Source: Acanthococcus lagerstroemiae
Taxonomy: Eukaryota > Arthropoda > Insecta > Hemiptera > Eriococcidae
Assembly: GCA_031841125.1 (NCBI GenBank)
Contig: CM063112.1
Location: 65,058,057 to 65,122,056 of the forward strand
DNA length: 64,000 nucleotides
Direction of reading: 5' to 3'
Position numbers and translations under genes: made by a program. Below, in pieces: positions 37,701 through 53,267 of this stretch. Below the pieces are notes generated by a model. That model was given only the letters and a program-made list of their open reading frames with translations, was not told the origin of the DNA and searched no databases. The first letter of the stretch is position 1. Each line of letters opens with the position of its first letter.

Positions 37701-40700
37701 CGATGGTCGGATTTTTTTCCCATTGCGAGTAACTGTTGCAGACCAACGACACTTATTAATATCCGTAGGTACGTAAATAGTTGAGCGAACGCGAAACGAG
37801 TAGGTATTTTGAAAACTAAATACGTCGGCCTATACCCTTTAATTCAGTTGGGACAGTTTTAAAAATAATCGAGAATTGAGAAGTCAGACGGCATAGCGGA
37901 GCGTAAATTAATGGTTGCTGTCATACTATTACTTTTACAGACGCGGATAGGGCGAGAAAACACGGAATGGAAGAGTATATTTCGGCCGATCCTTGCAAAT
38001 TCGATCATAAAGGACTATTCAGGTCGCTGCTTGGACTCACTCTGGATTATCGATTGAACGATCCGTATTGTTCGATGGTTAGTTTCGCAGTTACATACTC
38101 ACGTATCAAAAGTCGACTCCACCTTAACTCGAGCTCGTCTAATTTTTCAGGGTTGGTTTAGTCCTGGACAGATTTTCGTTTTAGACGAATATTGCGCTAG
38201 GTACGGAGTGCGAGGCTGTTTCAGACATCTGCACTACATGAACGACTTGCTGGATCGAGCCGAAAAAAACATAATGGTTGATCCGCATTTAATGCATTTC
38301 AGTTATGCATTCTGCGTCAGTCATGTACACGGCAATAGGTAATCTAATGACAAAATTACATTTTTCACGATGGCGAGTTATCCACCCATTATAATTGACA
38401 AATTGTCCGCGGATCTTATTGAAGCGAGTATTTAGAGTTTTTAGGTACTATTAAAAAATTCCTCGTGGACCGATGAGGTCGAGAAAACTCGACAAAGAAA
38501 TGACATAAAACTACGTTGACGAGCGACAGCGTTTATCGAGCATTGTAACGCAACGTACACCCATACTGGCGGCAGAGTATGTAGTACTATAGTGTACGAG
38601 GAATATCGATACCGTACGGGGCTCGAACTGATTAAAAAAAGCGAGCGGAGGGGGGGGGGGAACTTTGATTGATATATTTACGTAGGTACCTACTTTGTGT
38701 TAATCGCGGACATATAGGTATCTACTGTGATCCAATACAGTGTGCGTTACAGTGTGTTAGGTAGGTTAATATATACTTACCTAGGAACCTAGTATGAAAA
38801 AAGCAATAGGTACTTAGAATAGATGTGGCTCTGTTTCAGGCCCGATGGAATTGGTACGGTGACGAACGAAGAACGAGATCAATTTTGCGAAACAAGAGAA
38901 CGTTTAATTCGTGTTTTAGAACACGATATCACTCACTTCAGGTAGTATTTCTACCGTATTAACGTGTTGCAGCCACACAGATTGATCCTTCTTTTACGAT
39001 GCGATGTTTCGAAAACATCTGCGAGTTGTCGTTGTAGTGTAGCATTTCCCCGCAGATTATTTCAACGGCGCTACATTCTTCCGTTAGATACAACGCTTAG
39101 TTCTTGGAGAAAAGTAGAAAACTTTGATTCTGTGTGGTTCCATTTCACCGTCTCGGGGGTGGTTGAATTCTTAACAAATTGTAGTACCTATATGTCGTGT
39201 CGATTAGTACCGCCGTCTAACCGATCTGTACCATAATTTGGCTTCTTTCTTTCTTTCTTTTTCTCAATTTATATGTTCGACCTTTTTATCGTCTAATTAC
39301 ACTGGACTAGTGTAGTCTACATGCATTGAGCTGAAAGAAAAAAGAAGAAAATTAGGTACACAAAACTGGAAGTTATTCAATTGTGCGCTTAACAATTTCT
39401 CTATATGCCAGTGTTTTTTGTGTCTGTCTTCGACATTGTTTTATATTCACTCGGTTCTTTTCGGTTCTCGCGAATAGATGCTCGTATCCATTTGGTCGGC
39501 CAGAAGGGGCGCTGAAAGCGGCCATTTCGTTGCTAGAACGAGTAAGTTAAATAATTATAATAAACACTTACACCCTATGCCTACTACATGTAGCTACGTA
39601 ATCCAGCGTCCCTACTAATACATATAGGGGAATATTAAACTGCACGAAAGGTGAAAGGCGTTTGAACGAAAAGTAGAAGCACGAAAAAGTAATTCAAAAT
39701 AACGAAATTGTCAGTAGAGTTAACGAAAACCAACTCGCACGAAATGTTTAATGTTTTTGAACGAAAAAAGAAGAACTAGGACCCGATATTTCGTTGCAAC
39801 TGTGGACCGCAGTGTATCAATATAGGCCGCTGCTGACAAGGCAGTTCTCCAGCGTCCTCACGAGAAAGACGGTCGCACACAATAATTCGTGGCATCGGCT
39901 AACGTCAACAAGCCAATCACCGAAAAGCTGTTATCCAGCAAGTTCTTGAAAGGAAACGGAAAATGGCGTACGTTCGATGAATTTGAAGCACACAAGTTCG
40001 GCATTTGGGTTATCGTAATGGATACTGCGCTTCCTCATCAATCAACGTGCACATGCTCCCCATTTTTGAAAAGTTTGCCATATGCAAGCACACAGTGAGT
40101 ATGTGCGTACGATTAAAGCTACTCACGGTGCCACCAGAAGCAAAAATGGTTCCATTAGGCCGAAAACGTGAACGAAGCAGGCCGAATAAAGCAAAACGCG
40201 CGCTGCTAATTCAATAATTTTTCCTAGTTTTCCCGTGCGTAATTTTTTTTTCTGTTCGTTGTTTTATTATTCCGTGATTCTTTTATTTTTTCGTTCAAAA
40301 GTTTTTCGTAATGTTCGTGTAGGTACTATCTTTTCTGTTCCCTTTATTTTATATATCGTGAAATGATTATTAACCGCTCAATGTCTTTTTTCCCCGTGAT
40401 TTTTAACTTTCCTTTTCGTGCTAAAAAATCACATCCTAATACATAGCCTACCTGAGTAACCACGAGTACCTACGCTATGCGATACCTACTTATGATTTTC
40501 CCATTTGTAGGTGCATACATTGAAATAACGAGCGTACTTATTTCCATTTTTGATATATTTTTCAAATTAACATAGCAAAAGTAGCCTGGCTTTTAACATG
40601 ACTGATTGCGTTTCTACCGGATCTCATAAATTTACGCCCTCTCCGCGTGTAAGAAAATTTCGTTTTAATTTAGACCGGTACGCTTTCTTTCTTTTTTCCC

Positions 40701-43700
40701 CCTTTCCTTGAGTCTTCCTGTTGTTTTTTTCTTCCTATTTTATTATGATCGAGTGTTTCTCATAATTTACGAGTATTTTCTTCACCCAAGGTACTAATGA
40801 AAGATATTTCGTCGCAACCTGGAGTCAACGATGAGTTTCGCGGTAGTCTAAAGCGATGTTTGGAGAAGGCGGCGCTAATTAATTACGGAAATCTAACGGC
40901 CGAAGTTAGGTTAGACGGTACGTGAAAACCATGATCATACGATAACCGGTAGCGGGAAGTATTTGACCCTTGGACGGTCATTCTCAAAGATTTGGGCCCG
41001 CAGAATGATACGCGTAATACCACGGCGAATTTCTACGTATTATTCCACTCGCGGCCGCCTTCGGCTACGCCGGGACTGAAACGCGTTAAGAGAAAGATCC
41101 CGCCTCGTTTTATAAAACGTTAATTTTCTTTTTCTACGCACTTATCTTACGCTACGATAGCGGTAGGCAGATATAAGTGCACTTTCCGATTTCCGTTTGA
41201 TTGCACTTGAAGTGTGAAGAATAACGTTGATCTACGATTTTCGTTCTCGGTTTGGGTAGATGATCCAAACGTTGATGGTAATGTGCACCATAACAAAAAG
41301 TTGGACGACCTTATTCGGCTGGCTGAGATGTGCGTGGACCAGTTACAACAAAACGAAGAACACTATGCCGAGGTAAGTTCTAAGTTTGGCTTATAATCGT
41401 CGCATTCTATCTATAATAATAACCCATGCCGTGTGTTTTCGTATGTTTCGTTCCATTTTCCCCGTTTTTTTTTTAAATTTTTAAAAATTTTTATCCCTCC
41501 TCTCTGAATCAAAGTAGGTTACAGATGTGTTTTTTGACAGTAGTGAATGTAAATGTTGACTGGTTTTATGAATGCGCTCATGCATTTTGTACACGAGTTG
41601 TTTTTTTGTTTTTTTTTATATCGTTAGTAAAAGTATACCTACCTGCTCTATTTATCACTCGGCAGCCTAACATTATTTTCTCACTTCTTCTTTCTTTCTT
41701 CAGTAATATTTCTCTTTAGTCTGATATTGGTATGAAAAAAGTTTCGTTTCTACCTATACGATGATATGAGTTCGAAACATTATACTTACTATTTAACGTT
41801 TTCGAACAGTAGGTACCTACCATTTGTTTTTCTTCGTTAAAAAACGAACAGGTTGTCGCGAATGTTTTCAACATGTATAACTTTGGGTATGTAGCTACCA
41901 GAGCAGTGCACGATACGAGTATATACTCATGTGGTACCTATTCGGTATTGTATCGCTTAAAACGATACCGAATAGTATCGGCCGATACCGAGTATACTCG
42001 GTATTGTAGCGACAGCTAGTCGTTTTCGTGATATGGTATCGCCGATAACGAGTATCACTGATAAGGCATCACTACTTGCACCACCTAAAATACAGCGCTA
42101 ATCATAAAACGATTCCTGAACGAGTATTACTCGGTATTGTATCGGTGAAACCGTAGTCGCTCTCCAACGATACGATACCCGAGTACCGATATCGGTATCG
42201 TGCCCTGCTCTGGTAGCTACCCATTTTGGAAAATCGATAAAGGTTTCAATAATCATTCGACAAAAACTGGGGTACGACAAAATTCTCTCGTTTTTTTTGT
42301 TTTTTTGTTTAAAATAAAATTACATAGGTAGCTAGATACTTTTGCGGATTCGTACTCATATCTGTTTGTCGGGTTACTGGGTATCTGGGTCATTCTTCAT
42401 AAATGTTGATATTTCATGTATGTCTTTTCATGGAGGAAAGTAGGGGATATTTGAACTTTTTTTTATGGGAGTCGTTAAGAAGTGTTTTGTATAACATATT
42501 AGTAAGATTGGGCCGACAGGGAGGGGATTCTGTATTATTTTGGCATAGCAATCAATAAAATGATAACTCTCATGCCGAAAGACAATGGCGAACACAAAGT
42601 GTTCTGCCGTCTATTAGTAGATTCTAAAACAAAAAATTACATGGAGAGTTGGTAAAGGCATACTAACCCATTAATTAGACGTAATTATTTTTGGATGATG
42701 ACCAGCTATCGTTGCATAAAGATGACCGTGCCGAAGGACGCATTTTTTTTTTGTAATTCTTAACTTTAGACAATAATATACGAATGCAGGAGTCTCGTCA
42801 CAAAAAAACCGGGATTTGATTCGCGGACCGTACTGCTATGATAAAAATATACAATTTGAACATTAACTACGACGAAAAAATATTGAAACGACCTGTTCTG
42901 TGATTGGTTGAAAAAGAGCCATGCCGATGAACAAAAAATCGAGGGACAATTTTCAATGCTGGCCACACTAAGGCCACACTGACTCCCACCTATGAAAATG
43001 CGATTTCAATGTTACCTTGTGATTCCTTCATTCATTTAAAGCAGCACTACGTTGTCAGTTTGTTCTAATATACAGCGTGAAAATTTAGGGAAAAAATAAT
43101 AATGAAAATCGTTCGAGGGACAGCCATGCCGACGGACATTTGAGCATATTTAGTCCAATTTTTGACCCATTAAAAGTGGATCAAATTTTCTTCTGATAAC
43201 TTGAAAAAGTAGAACTAAGTCATATCTCTCAACGAAAAAGAAAAAGAAAAAAAAAGAAAAAAAAAGGAAAAAAAAGGCCGTATCATTAATAGTTTGTGAG
43301 ATAACTGTTGGGGATTGAAATATCAACATTTTCGAAGAATACCCCATCTACAGGATGGCAGATAATTGAACAAATATATGTACGCGTATATTCTACTAGT
43401 TAACGGAATTTCTTTTTATAAGTACAGTGGCTCTGCGTATCGAAACCGGACAACTCTGTTTCTAATGGAATTTAAATGCCCGTATTTTGTGCGGATAAAT
43501 TTTTACATTTTTGAAGTTTGACGCGTTAATTTTTCGTTACGTTATAGGCGTTACTATTGAGAATGTTTTGGTTCGTGTAAAGTGTGCAGCCCATAATACG
43601 TGCAACTTCTTAATATTTATCCATCGAAAAAAGGGTAGGGGAAAGGAAAGAAACAAAGAAATGGCCGAAATATGCGCAACAAAATCTACTTATTTTAATA

Positions 43701-46700
43701 TATGGACATTCGAATGACAGAAAGAAGTATAATTTACCTATATTAGAGCTGTTGATAGTACACGTGTACACGAATTCACGGACATTGGCGTATTTAATGC
43801 GTATGGATTTCAGTCCGTTTCAAATCGTACACATGCGTGAACTGCCGCCAATGAGTACGAAGTACGAAACAGCACTCGTAGAAGAGTACGAAGCACGAAT
43901 TCTGCGAGGGAGGCGAAGGGTATTTTTCGTACAATCGTAGAATCGTACTTCGAACCTTCGTACCTCGTATTACATGTACTTAGTCACGTGTAGTACGTAG
44001 TACGGGTATCCGTAACACGGGTAGTATGGGCTGCCTGTTTTCGCGACCAAAATCTGGAGCCCCTAGTAATACGTAGAAGTACCTACTTACTTATGGTTGA
44101 AAGAAAGTGTCCGGGTTTCAGTTCGCGCTCGCTGTTATGGTAGGTACCTACGTAGGTACTTACTATTTATGTACCTATGTAGGTATGTTTTTCGTGACTG
44201 TTAAAATTCACTTAAACGTTGAAGTAGAAAGCGGGGTATGTACTTACTAGGTGTGTGTCGCGAGCGAGTTAAGTATATTAACACGTTTTCATTCATCAGA
44301 AACCTACGCCTGCTGCCTGCTGCCTAGGCCTACGAGTCTTAATAATCAGAATTTTTCGTGTAAATATTACGCGGTGATATTTTAATCGAAACGATGCGAC
44401 AATTTGAGGGGCTGATCGTAGCAGTGTGGCCAAAGTGTCTAAGATGGCGAATTTGAGTGAAGCGCAGGAATGTTCCCAGTTGGCCGTAACACTAATTAAA
44501 CGTAGGTACGTTTCTGGTTATTCGGCGAGATACCAGCGTCGTCATTTATTGCAGTAGCGACCTTGCGCTTGTTTACGGATTCTGAGAGTTCAGCAGCCAC
44601 ATCTCGAGCCGAGATTGCGTTATATTAGGTCGTAATACGCGAATTCTTCCTCGTGCCGAGTTACGTCCCTTTATCATACGCAACAGCGAGTCTACAACGT
44701 GAAAATGTAGAAAATTTTTTGAAACTTTGTACTCATTTTTCTCGAATTATGCTTCAATGCACTTGGCCCACTATTACCCTCGGCCCCTCATTTTATCTCA
44801 TCAAGAAAATCGAAAACCAGCTTTTAGTGTACAATATGGATTGTTTTTTGCAAGGTTTGACGTATTCTTATCGTTATTATTTTTCTTTTCCTTTTTTTTT
44901 CTTCTTTTTTGCGTGTTACTAATTTGAGTTTGTTTTCTTTTTGTTTTATTTCTGTTTCTGTTTGTGAATGTGTAATCTGTTTCGCTAAAAAATTTACCTC
45001 TTTACTCGTCTGCTTGGTGGTATGTCGCGACAACTGAAGAATTTTCGTATGGTAAGTGTCTCCCATATCCTACAAACCGTTGAATTATGATTAAGGCCGC
45101 GGAGTCTCTGCGGCGTGAACTGAGGAAAGTTTTCGCAATGTAATATTTCACATTGAAAATGGTGTACGTTTTGTAGAACCGCTTAGGTACCTACTTTACT
45201 TTTTCCACTGGCCGGAGGAGAGATGAGAAAAAAATCGAGTGAAATTAAAGCGGAAACGCTCCAATAACTTTTTTTTTTTTTCATTCTAAAAAGCGTCTAC
45301 TCGACATCCATGCCATTGTACACCGTGTACACGTTCGGAATAAAAATTTAACTCGATACGCGGTATCTTCGTAAAAATATTGTTTCGCGTGTCGAGTATT
45401 ACGTTCAAATGGAAGCACGCTCCGGATCGCAAAAAGTTCTCGCATCTCTCCCGGTATATTCGGTGATACGTGTATAGGTTCGGCGCCCAGTTGTTATTAG
45501 GTCGCTAAGACACCCAGTCGCTCAACTTCATCCGATAGATACTCGTCTTAAGTATTATAACGAATTTGTCGGAAGGCACGATGATCTCTTTTCTAATTTA
45601 CTTTCAGCCAGAGCCCTGGAATCCGCCCTTTCTAACATTACTTCAGAGACGTCAGGGAGGCTGTTAGGGCTGTCAGACCGAGGCGTAAAATAAAACGCGT
45701 TCGTTAGTCTGTGGTCTAATTTGAAATTTAAATTTGAATCGGGTCGGTGGTGGCCTACACCCTTTCGTCGAGTAATCGCGGACATTTCTGTATACCCCGT
45801 TCGGAGTAATCGGATACACGCGCGCGCTTTCAGTAATATCCCGAAAAATTTGCACGCCGGTCAAAGAATTCCAGCTCGCTCATCGAAGAGAAATTCGAGT
45901 CGATAACTTTATTATAAGACAATTTGATGTTGTGTGCCTGAAATTTGTCTCCGTCGGTTTCCTCGTAAGTGGCCATCTACTACGTCTAACCGTCCAACGA
46001 TGAGGACGACGATAAGGTAGGGAGAGAAGGGGCTAAATAAATTTGCTCCGTATATAATTTCGCGTGTATCGCGTCGATTATTTGTAATAATTACCTAATT
46101 TTCGTATAAAAAGCGTCGACTGGATAGTTATTTTTTTCACGATCCGCCATCTTCGCCATTTTTTTTAAACGAGTAATAGGGCATCTCTCGTCATTCGGCT
46201 GTTACCTCTGCATTTGGGTCTAAATGGCGAGAGAACGCAAATTTTCGTATTTTGTGCGGGATATCGAAACACGTACGTCGTATTTTTTTTACGAATTCGG
46301 GAAAAATGGGCATAATAGCGACGCGTGTCGACCGACTAAAACGTAACCGCGTACTTTAAACCACGAAACTGACAAAAAATCATCGTGTCGCGCTCAAATC
46401 GATAAAATTTACTCGTAGAAACGTGTATTGCGAATGTCCGTTAACGTTTCTTGTGTTTTATATTTCTATGCCTACGTTAACGTGGTGTTCGCTTAAATAT
46501 GACAGGATAAGGTAAGTCGAAACACTCAGGTATCGCTTTCAAATTAAACCGAACCGGTTGAACATTCTCAAATAAGTACATATTCGACCATGACCATATG
46601 GCCACCGAGCTTCGGGCTTTCGTCAAATTACCGTCAAGTCGTCGCTGTCGCTATTTTTTTATTTTTTTATTTTATTTTTCCCTTTTTACGCGTACTCTGT

Positions 46701-49700
46701 GAGCGGCTACAGTTACACGGCAGTAATCATTGTGGACCGCGAGCCGTTACTGGTGTTGACGAATGACTTTTATACAACCGCGTGCCGCCAGTTTCCCCCT
46801 CGTTCTTTGTAATTACAGGAGGGCGACGAGGGAGTGACGTGCTCTCCGCCCCTGTAGAAAAATTTTCAAGTCGAATTCGGTTATTTAACGAAGACCGAAT
46901 AGCGAAATTAAAAAATGAAATTTTCGGCGCTGTTCGATAGAAATTCTTGTGTGAAGCTGACCAAATTGATTCGATTTATTGGCGTATTTTTTTTAGTCCC
47001 CCTCCGGTTAAAAATTTGGCTTTCACGATTTCTTTAGATGTACGTTGTAAGGTACGTAAGGGCGCATTACTCGCCGGATGAATGCGAATCTAGCGGTAGG
47101 TACGTACAAAATAAAATAAATCGGAAACGTATGCCGCGTGTATAGTTTAGGTTGGTAGGCTACGTGCATAGCCTATACACGTGGCTGTAACGTAGTACAC
47201 CGTACCTATGTGTACGTCAACTGCTGTCGATGATGTCAATTGTCAACACTGGTGACTGGTTACTGCCGATGCCGGTGTCCGTATTTATAGGTACATTGTG
47301 TACCCAGTGATACTGCGCGTGTGTATTCATCGCATCGTAGTATATCCGCTACCTTTTAGCTTTTAGGTACTCGCTTTTGCTGCTATGCACACGTGTTATC
47401 TTGTACGCGTTTACTCGCAGGCTATCCTCAGCTGACCTTGAGTCGTAAGCAGCGCAAGCTCCTTTTGTATGTAGGTACATTGCTGCGCCGCGCTGTTTGT
47501 TGTATTTTTCATCGGCTGTACTCGTATTTTGTGCTCCGCATTTGCTTTTGAGAAGCATAGCTACTTTCCTTTTATTTATGTATTTTGGCACACGATCGAA
47601 AAAGAACCCTAATGTTTTCTTATTCCAGCATATAGCGTATAAATAATATCTACTATTTACTTACGCAGTGGGCATGTGCCTGCCTGTACGTACGTGAATC
47701 TACTTAGTAGATACATCAAACCCTACTTGATAAATTTTCTCGTATAGCTAGTATTCGCGTACCTATCTGATTGTTCGTTCGCTAATTTGGTGAAAAAATG
47801 TCTTCAGATACTACCATACTTGTCGAATCGTATAGGATATTGTAACCGAATTTGAAAAACTTACGGTACTCATTAGATGTGTGTAGTTAAGCCGGAGGTT
47901 CTGACGAGCGGCGGGGAGGCTAAACTCCGTGTTACAGTTTCTGGTCCAAAATAACGTTCCTTTTTTTAAATAAAAAATAAAAATAGACGCGGAAAAGTAA
48001 AAACGAAATTAATTTAATATTTCCCGATGAAGACGAGACGTTTTGGAGACCAGAGGCTTTAGGAACTTACTTCTCGTTTCCAGTTCTAGAATTTCATTTT
48101 GTCTCCTGTTGCCACGTATGTCTATTTGGAAATGCGAGCATAAATGTTACGACTCTGTTTGGATAGAGACGACGCCGCCTCGTGTATTTTTCAAGATAGG
48201 TACCTAAATTATTATACCTACTCGTTAAAATTGCGGAGCACGATCGGGCCTTCTTCTCCGCTTTACTCAACAATGGCACTTTATTTCTGTTTATGTTTTC
48301 CGTATAAATTACGTTGTACTTTAAGTAGTATATCTACGTGACTTATACTAGGTGGGTACATCAGCACCGATAGGTATATTATAGGTACGCACGTACCTAC
48401 TCGTAAAAGATGGAGAGGCGCGTTAAATAATCGACTTTTATTTATCTACACTTCGCAAGAAGGCGCAAATTTTTTCGAATTTTAAAAACAAATAAAATTT
48501 ATAATTTACTATAGTTCTTCGAATTTTCATTTTACAGTTCCTTAAAGGCATCGCTTAGTTAATAATTAATTTGGCTTTTTAAATACATACGTACACATAC
48601 TCGTACCTACGTAAATTCCAGATGTTGCCGTGTCGGTTGTCATCGTCATTACTCGCCGTACTTACCATCGTGTTACGTACTCGTATTTGTATATGAAGTA
48701 TTATAATTTCTATTCGTCTCAAAGTCCTCGTCAGTGCCGTACGGTCTCGCTTCGTATTTAGCCTACTAGGTATTTTCACGTCGTCTGTATTTACTTACAT
48801 CATCGGCACCTGTTCGACGAGACAATTCATTTTTTGTTTCGCTAGAATGCCTAGTGTATCGTTTGAAAATTTTTTATCCGTTCTTTTACCTTAGTCAACT
48901 TATTTGCACCTGCTCTTTTATCAGTTGATTCAAACTTATACGAGGTAAAGTACCATTTGCGAGTCGACTCCAGTATCCGTGATTAGGTGGCGTATTTATC
49001 GGAAAATTACTGCGAAACGTAAAAAATTCTGCTAGCACTACTACGTATCCGTTTCTGAAATTGATATAGAGTGGTATGATTTTTTGTTCGCCATTACAAC
49101 CACGAAATCTCTTTTTGCTCGGCCCGTTGCTTCTGGGCGACTTGACGAATACGTGACCGTCCGCAGATTAGGGCGAAAGGGGAAATAATCGTCAAATTGA
49201 TACGTCCGATTGTAAAAACAGATTAGATCGAATTTGATATTCGCTGATAGCTAAATAGTGGGACTCTGGAACTATCCCGCAACATTCGCTTCAAGTCAGT
49301 CGGTCTTCACAATCGGTAGTACCAAGTTAACGAAAGTTAACGACCCCAAGCTCCTTTTTCTTACGAACGGTCACAATACCGGTTCGTTATTGGTAGCACT
49401 CGAAATGGTACTTTACCCAAAATAGATTCGATGGTGTCTATGTGTAGTATTTCGTATCATCCGAGTACCTACATTCGTCACACATCGTACGAAATGCGCC
49501 AAGTACTACGAGCACATACATTCTCTTACCTAAACTACCGAGTATCTACCTATGCAGCGTTACGAGTATGTCGTCGATTATCGACAAAACTGCTGCGAAA
49601 CATGAAATTTTCGACACCACCTAGTGGCTCGGCAGTGAGATTATTAATTCCTATACACTGAGATTAATACGTACGATATGATTCGTTTTGCGGGTATACG

Positions 49701-52700
49701 AATAAGTACTGCTGCTGCCACCTCCCCCCCCCTCCCACCTCCCGCCACATCGTGTGTTCGTAAATGAAAACAACGCTTTCATAAAACTCTTTTGTTGCAG
49801 GCATTCGCTTGGTTTAGCGATTTGCTGGTCGAACACGCGGAAATATTTTGGGCCTTGTTTGCTGTCGACATGGACCGCATATTGAAAGATCAACCGCCGG
49901 ATACTTGGGACTCGTTTCCTTTATTCCAAATATTGAACGACTACCTGAGAACGGACGGTATGTACCCTACTGATATTACAACGAGACTGATAATACTAGG
50001 TCCACCCTATTTTTTTATACCCTTTTAAAGCGACCAAATTGAGTTTAACGAACAATTTGAACGTGATATCGGAGTAGAGGTTTTTTGGGTTCCTGATTTC
50101 AAAATTTCAGTCAGACTTTTCATCCGATCCGGTGTTTTCGCCCTATTACTAGAAAACTTTAGCAAAGATTCGACAAATCTTGAACAAAATCTCGATGTAA
50201 TCATTGTAGATTATTGACAGATTCCTAGTTCGTTGAAAAAGATCTCAAACAGTTAAACAGATTGTTAGCCAGATCGGTTACACTCTTAATAGATTTTTGA
50301 AGCAAAAACATACGAAATGAGTGTTTTAAAGTATCTTACAGTCTTAAAGCAGTTTTTAGAATATTTTCAACCCGTCTCAACAAACCTTTCATCAACAAAA
50401 TCTTAATGAAATTTTTGTAAGTTCTACCGAGCTGTAACAAATTATTAATTGATTTAAAAGATTCTCCTTTCTGATGCCTAACAGATTTTTGATGAAGTCT
50501 TTACAAGTCCTCGAGTGTTTTTTTGAAGCGCAAGTTGTCTTAGTGAGTTGCTTACAGAATCTCCGTGGAATCTCTACAAGCCTTTTAGGCAGTTTTGTTA
50601 TGATTTAAAAAAAACTTTATCACCTCGTTGACGATTTTATAACGTAATCTCGATAGAAATTTTGTCTTACTGGGTCACGACAGATATTGCGCTCATTTAC
50701 AAATATCGTAGCAGTCTAAACAAAAAATCTTTTGATGAAGTCATTGCAGTTTTTGAAATCTTAGAAGATTATTTTATCAGAAACAGGTTTAAATTAAAAT
50801 CTCCGTAAAATCTCGATGAAATGATTACCTGCTAGTCTTCCTGTCTTAATGATTCTCACAAAATTTTGAACGACATTCTTATCGAACTTTAGATAATAAC
50901 TTGATGAAATGTTAACAAATCCTAACGTGTCTTGACAGATTTTTAGTGTGACTGACAGATTGCATTCTGTTAGCAAAATCAAACTTGTCCATTAGTTTTC
51001 TTTCCTTGAGAAAAATGTACATTGTCCCTTCCATTTCACGAATGTAAAGGACTTCCTCCCCCCCCCCTCCAGAAAGACAATCCATTTGTAACGTGGGGCT
51101 GACAAACTCTCCCCCTCCGTCTGTTGGAATTAGATTAGCACCACTAAAGAAGAAATCTCATAGCCGATTGTGACCGTGCGCACACACACACACACACACA
51201 CACACGGCATAACTATCTAAATGTCGAATAACAAGAAAAAAGCTGACAAGCTAAAAGGTGTAGGCTACGGGTACAAAGATAATAAATAAAACATTGGCAT
51301 CGCCTCTTTCTGGTGGTGTGAAAGGCTGCCTCTACCTGTGTAAGACATCAAACTGTTCCCAGACTACATGACCTTTCAACAACACCCCCACATTGACACA
51401 GACATTAAAACACCATACAAATTAACTCAACCTACGGTAGACTAATACATCTAGACTTACACAATATTATAGATAAATAGGGGGTCTACATGGTGACGAA
51501 GGAGAGGCCTCCGTTTCATACGCCTTTTCAGCCTGTGAAAAGAAACAAATGAAATACCCTGGGTCCAAACATACTCCCGCCTCCCCCTAAATTTTATAGC
51601 AATTTTTTATCCTTAAAATCGAAACCAACGACCCACACCTACTAAACTGGGCAGCAGAATACGATTTAAAACAAAATAAAAACATAAATAAATAACAAGG
51701 GACATATCAACTGCGGGGCTGGTCTGTGATCATGTCGGGTGTAACTCGCAGACCCCTTACTTCGAGTTAGGCGTTGGACTGCTCGCTCTGCAGACTCAAG
51801 AGCGGACATATTCAGTTCAGGCTCGGCTTGGCATGGATTCAGCGGCCATTTTGGTGGCCCCCATGGTCGAACTTTCAGCCACTCATGTTGTTGGCTCACA
51901 CCACAAATGAATTTTCTTTTAAAAAACTTGAGAGAAAAGTGCATCGATACAGGATAGAAACTGTTACACTCCTATCAATTTTCCGGCACCCACAAACCCT
52001 GAAACGAGATTTCCCAAAGTTTTTCTCGACTACCAGTCGTTTTCAGCTCACGGCCATCCGTATCAACAGTGACGTTGTTTTCGCAATTATACCATTTACC
52101 GACACCAAGCCAAGCAGAGATGAACTTTCCCCACTCCAATGATCACGGTTCATCCGAACGACCACCGAGTACGGATAATTAAAACCCGTTATTCAATCAC
52201 AATCGCCCACCGATTCAGTTTGTCAACCTCGGTCGGTGCCCGCTACCCCGCTCCCACGCTACACGTTCCTTTCTTAAATAATTAAGGAAACTTCTCCCCT
52301 TCCTTTCCTCAGTACAAAGAACTACATTTTTTTCTTTTCGGGAGAAGAAAAGCTGCGATACACTCTTTCTTTTAAATAAGAAAAAACTGCGTTCTTCTCT
52401 TGTGAAAAAATGAAGAGAGCAAATCGTGTTATTTCAGAAAAAAAAATTTTTCCATTCGAGAAAGAAGAAGGACGATACTTCAGGTGCGAAAATTCGAATT
52501 TTGGTGGCCTGAATCAATTTAAAATTCCGAAGTTGACGAAACGTGCCAGCCCTCATTCTGGGGACGGAGAGATTGATACGTGGATCATCTGCAGATGTCC
52601 ATCTACGAGTATTTCTGCTCGGTGCGACGAGACTTCGTAATATAAGAAGAAAAAAAGGAGGGACGGGAGAGTTTCCATATGCTAAGTTAATTTTACTGAA

Positions 52701-53231
52701 CGTTTGAAATTCGAGTTCTGGGTAGGTCAAATTAAGATATGATTACAAAATTTAAATTTATAAGAAAGTAATGGCCAGAAGAAACCATGTTCCGGTACTT
52801 TAAAGTCAAGTCAACAGGACGATTCGTTTCCGCTTCCTCGTGAAAGAAATCCAAGTTATTATTTTAGAAACGGGTAGTTCTTTCCCCCGTTTTCCATAGA
52901 ACACCTAACAAAATTGGTCCCTTTGAACGGGGAAAAAGTCGTATTCAGGGGCCAAATTGGTTTGTTTTTTGAAATCAGTAACCTCAAAAATCTCTAATTC
53001 TGATACCTTGTTCAACTCTTCAGTAAAGTCAGTTGGACCCTTTAGTGGGGCGGCGGGGGGGGGAGGAGGTAGAAGTCAAATTGAGGATTTTTAGATATCA
53101 GTGATTGAAAAACCCATTTTTCATACATTGTATAAGAAGTTTAGATTTTGGGACCTAAATCGGAGTCGATCAAAAATCTGACTGAGCTTTCGAAATCAGC
53201 AGCCTAAAAATCCCCTAGATTCGTATACTTT

Positions 53232-53267
<36 letters not shown>

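Noticed and set aside
41214..41396. Independent 60-codon ORF
   Set aside because: It is Cadps exon 21 read through its flanking intron sequence.
45555..45785. 76-codon ORF on the - strand
   Set aside because: Lies over the SINE body; no protein similarity.
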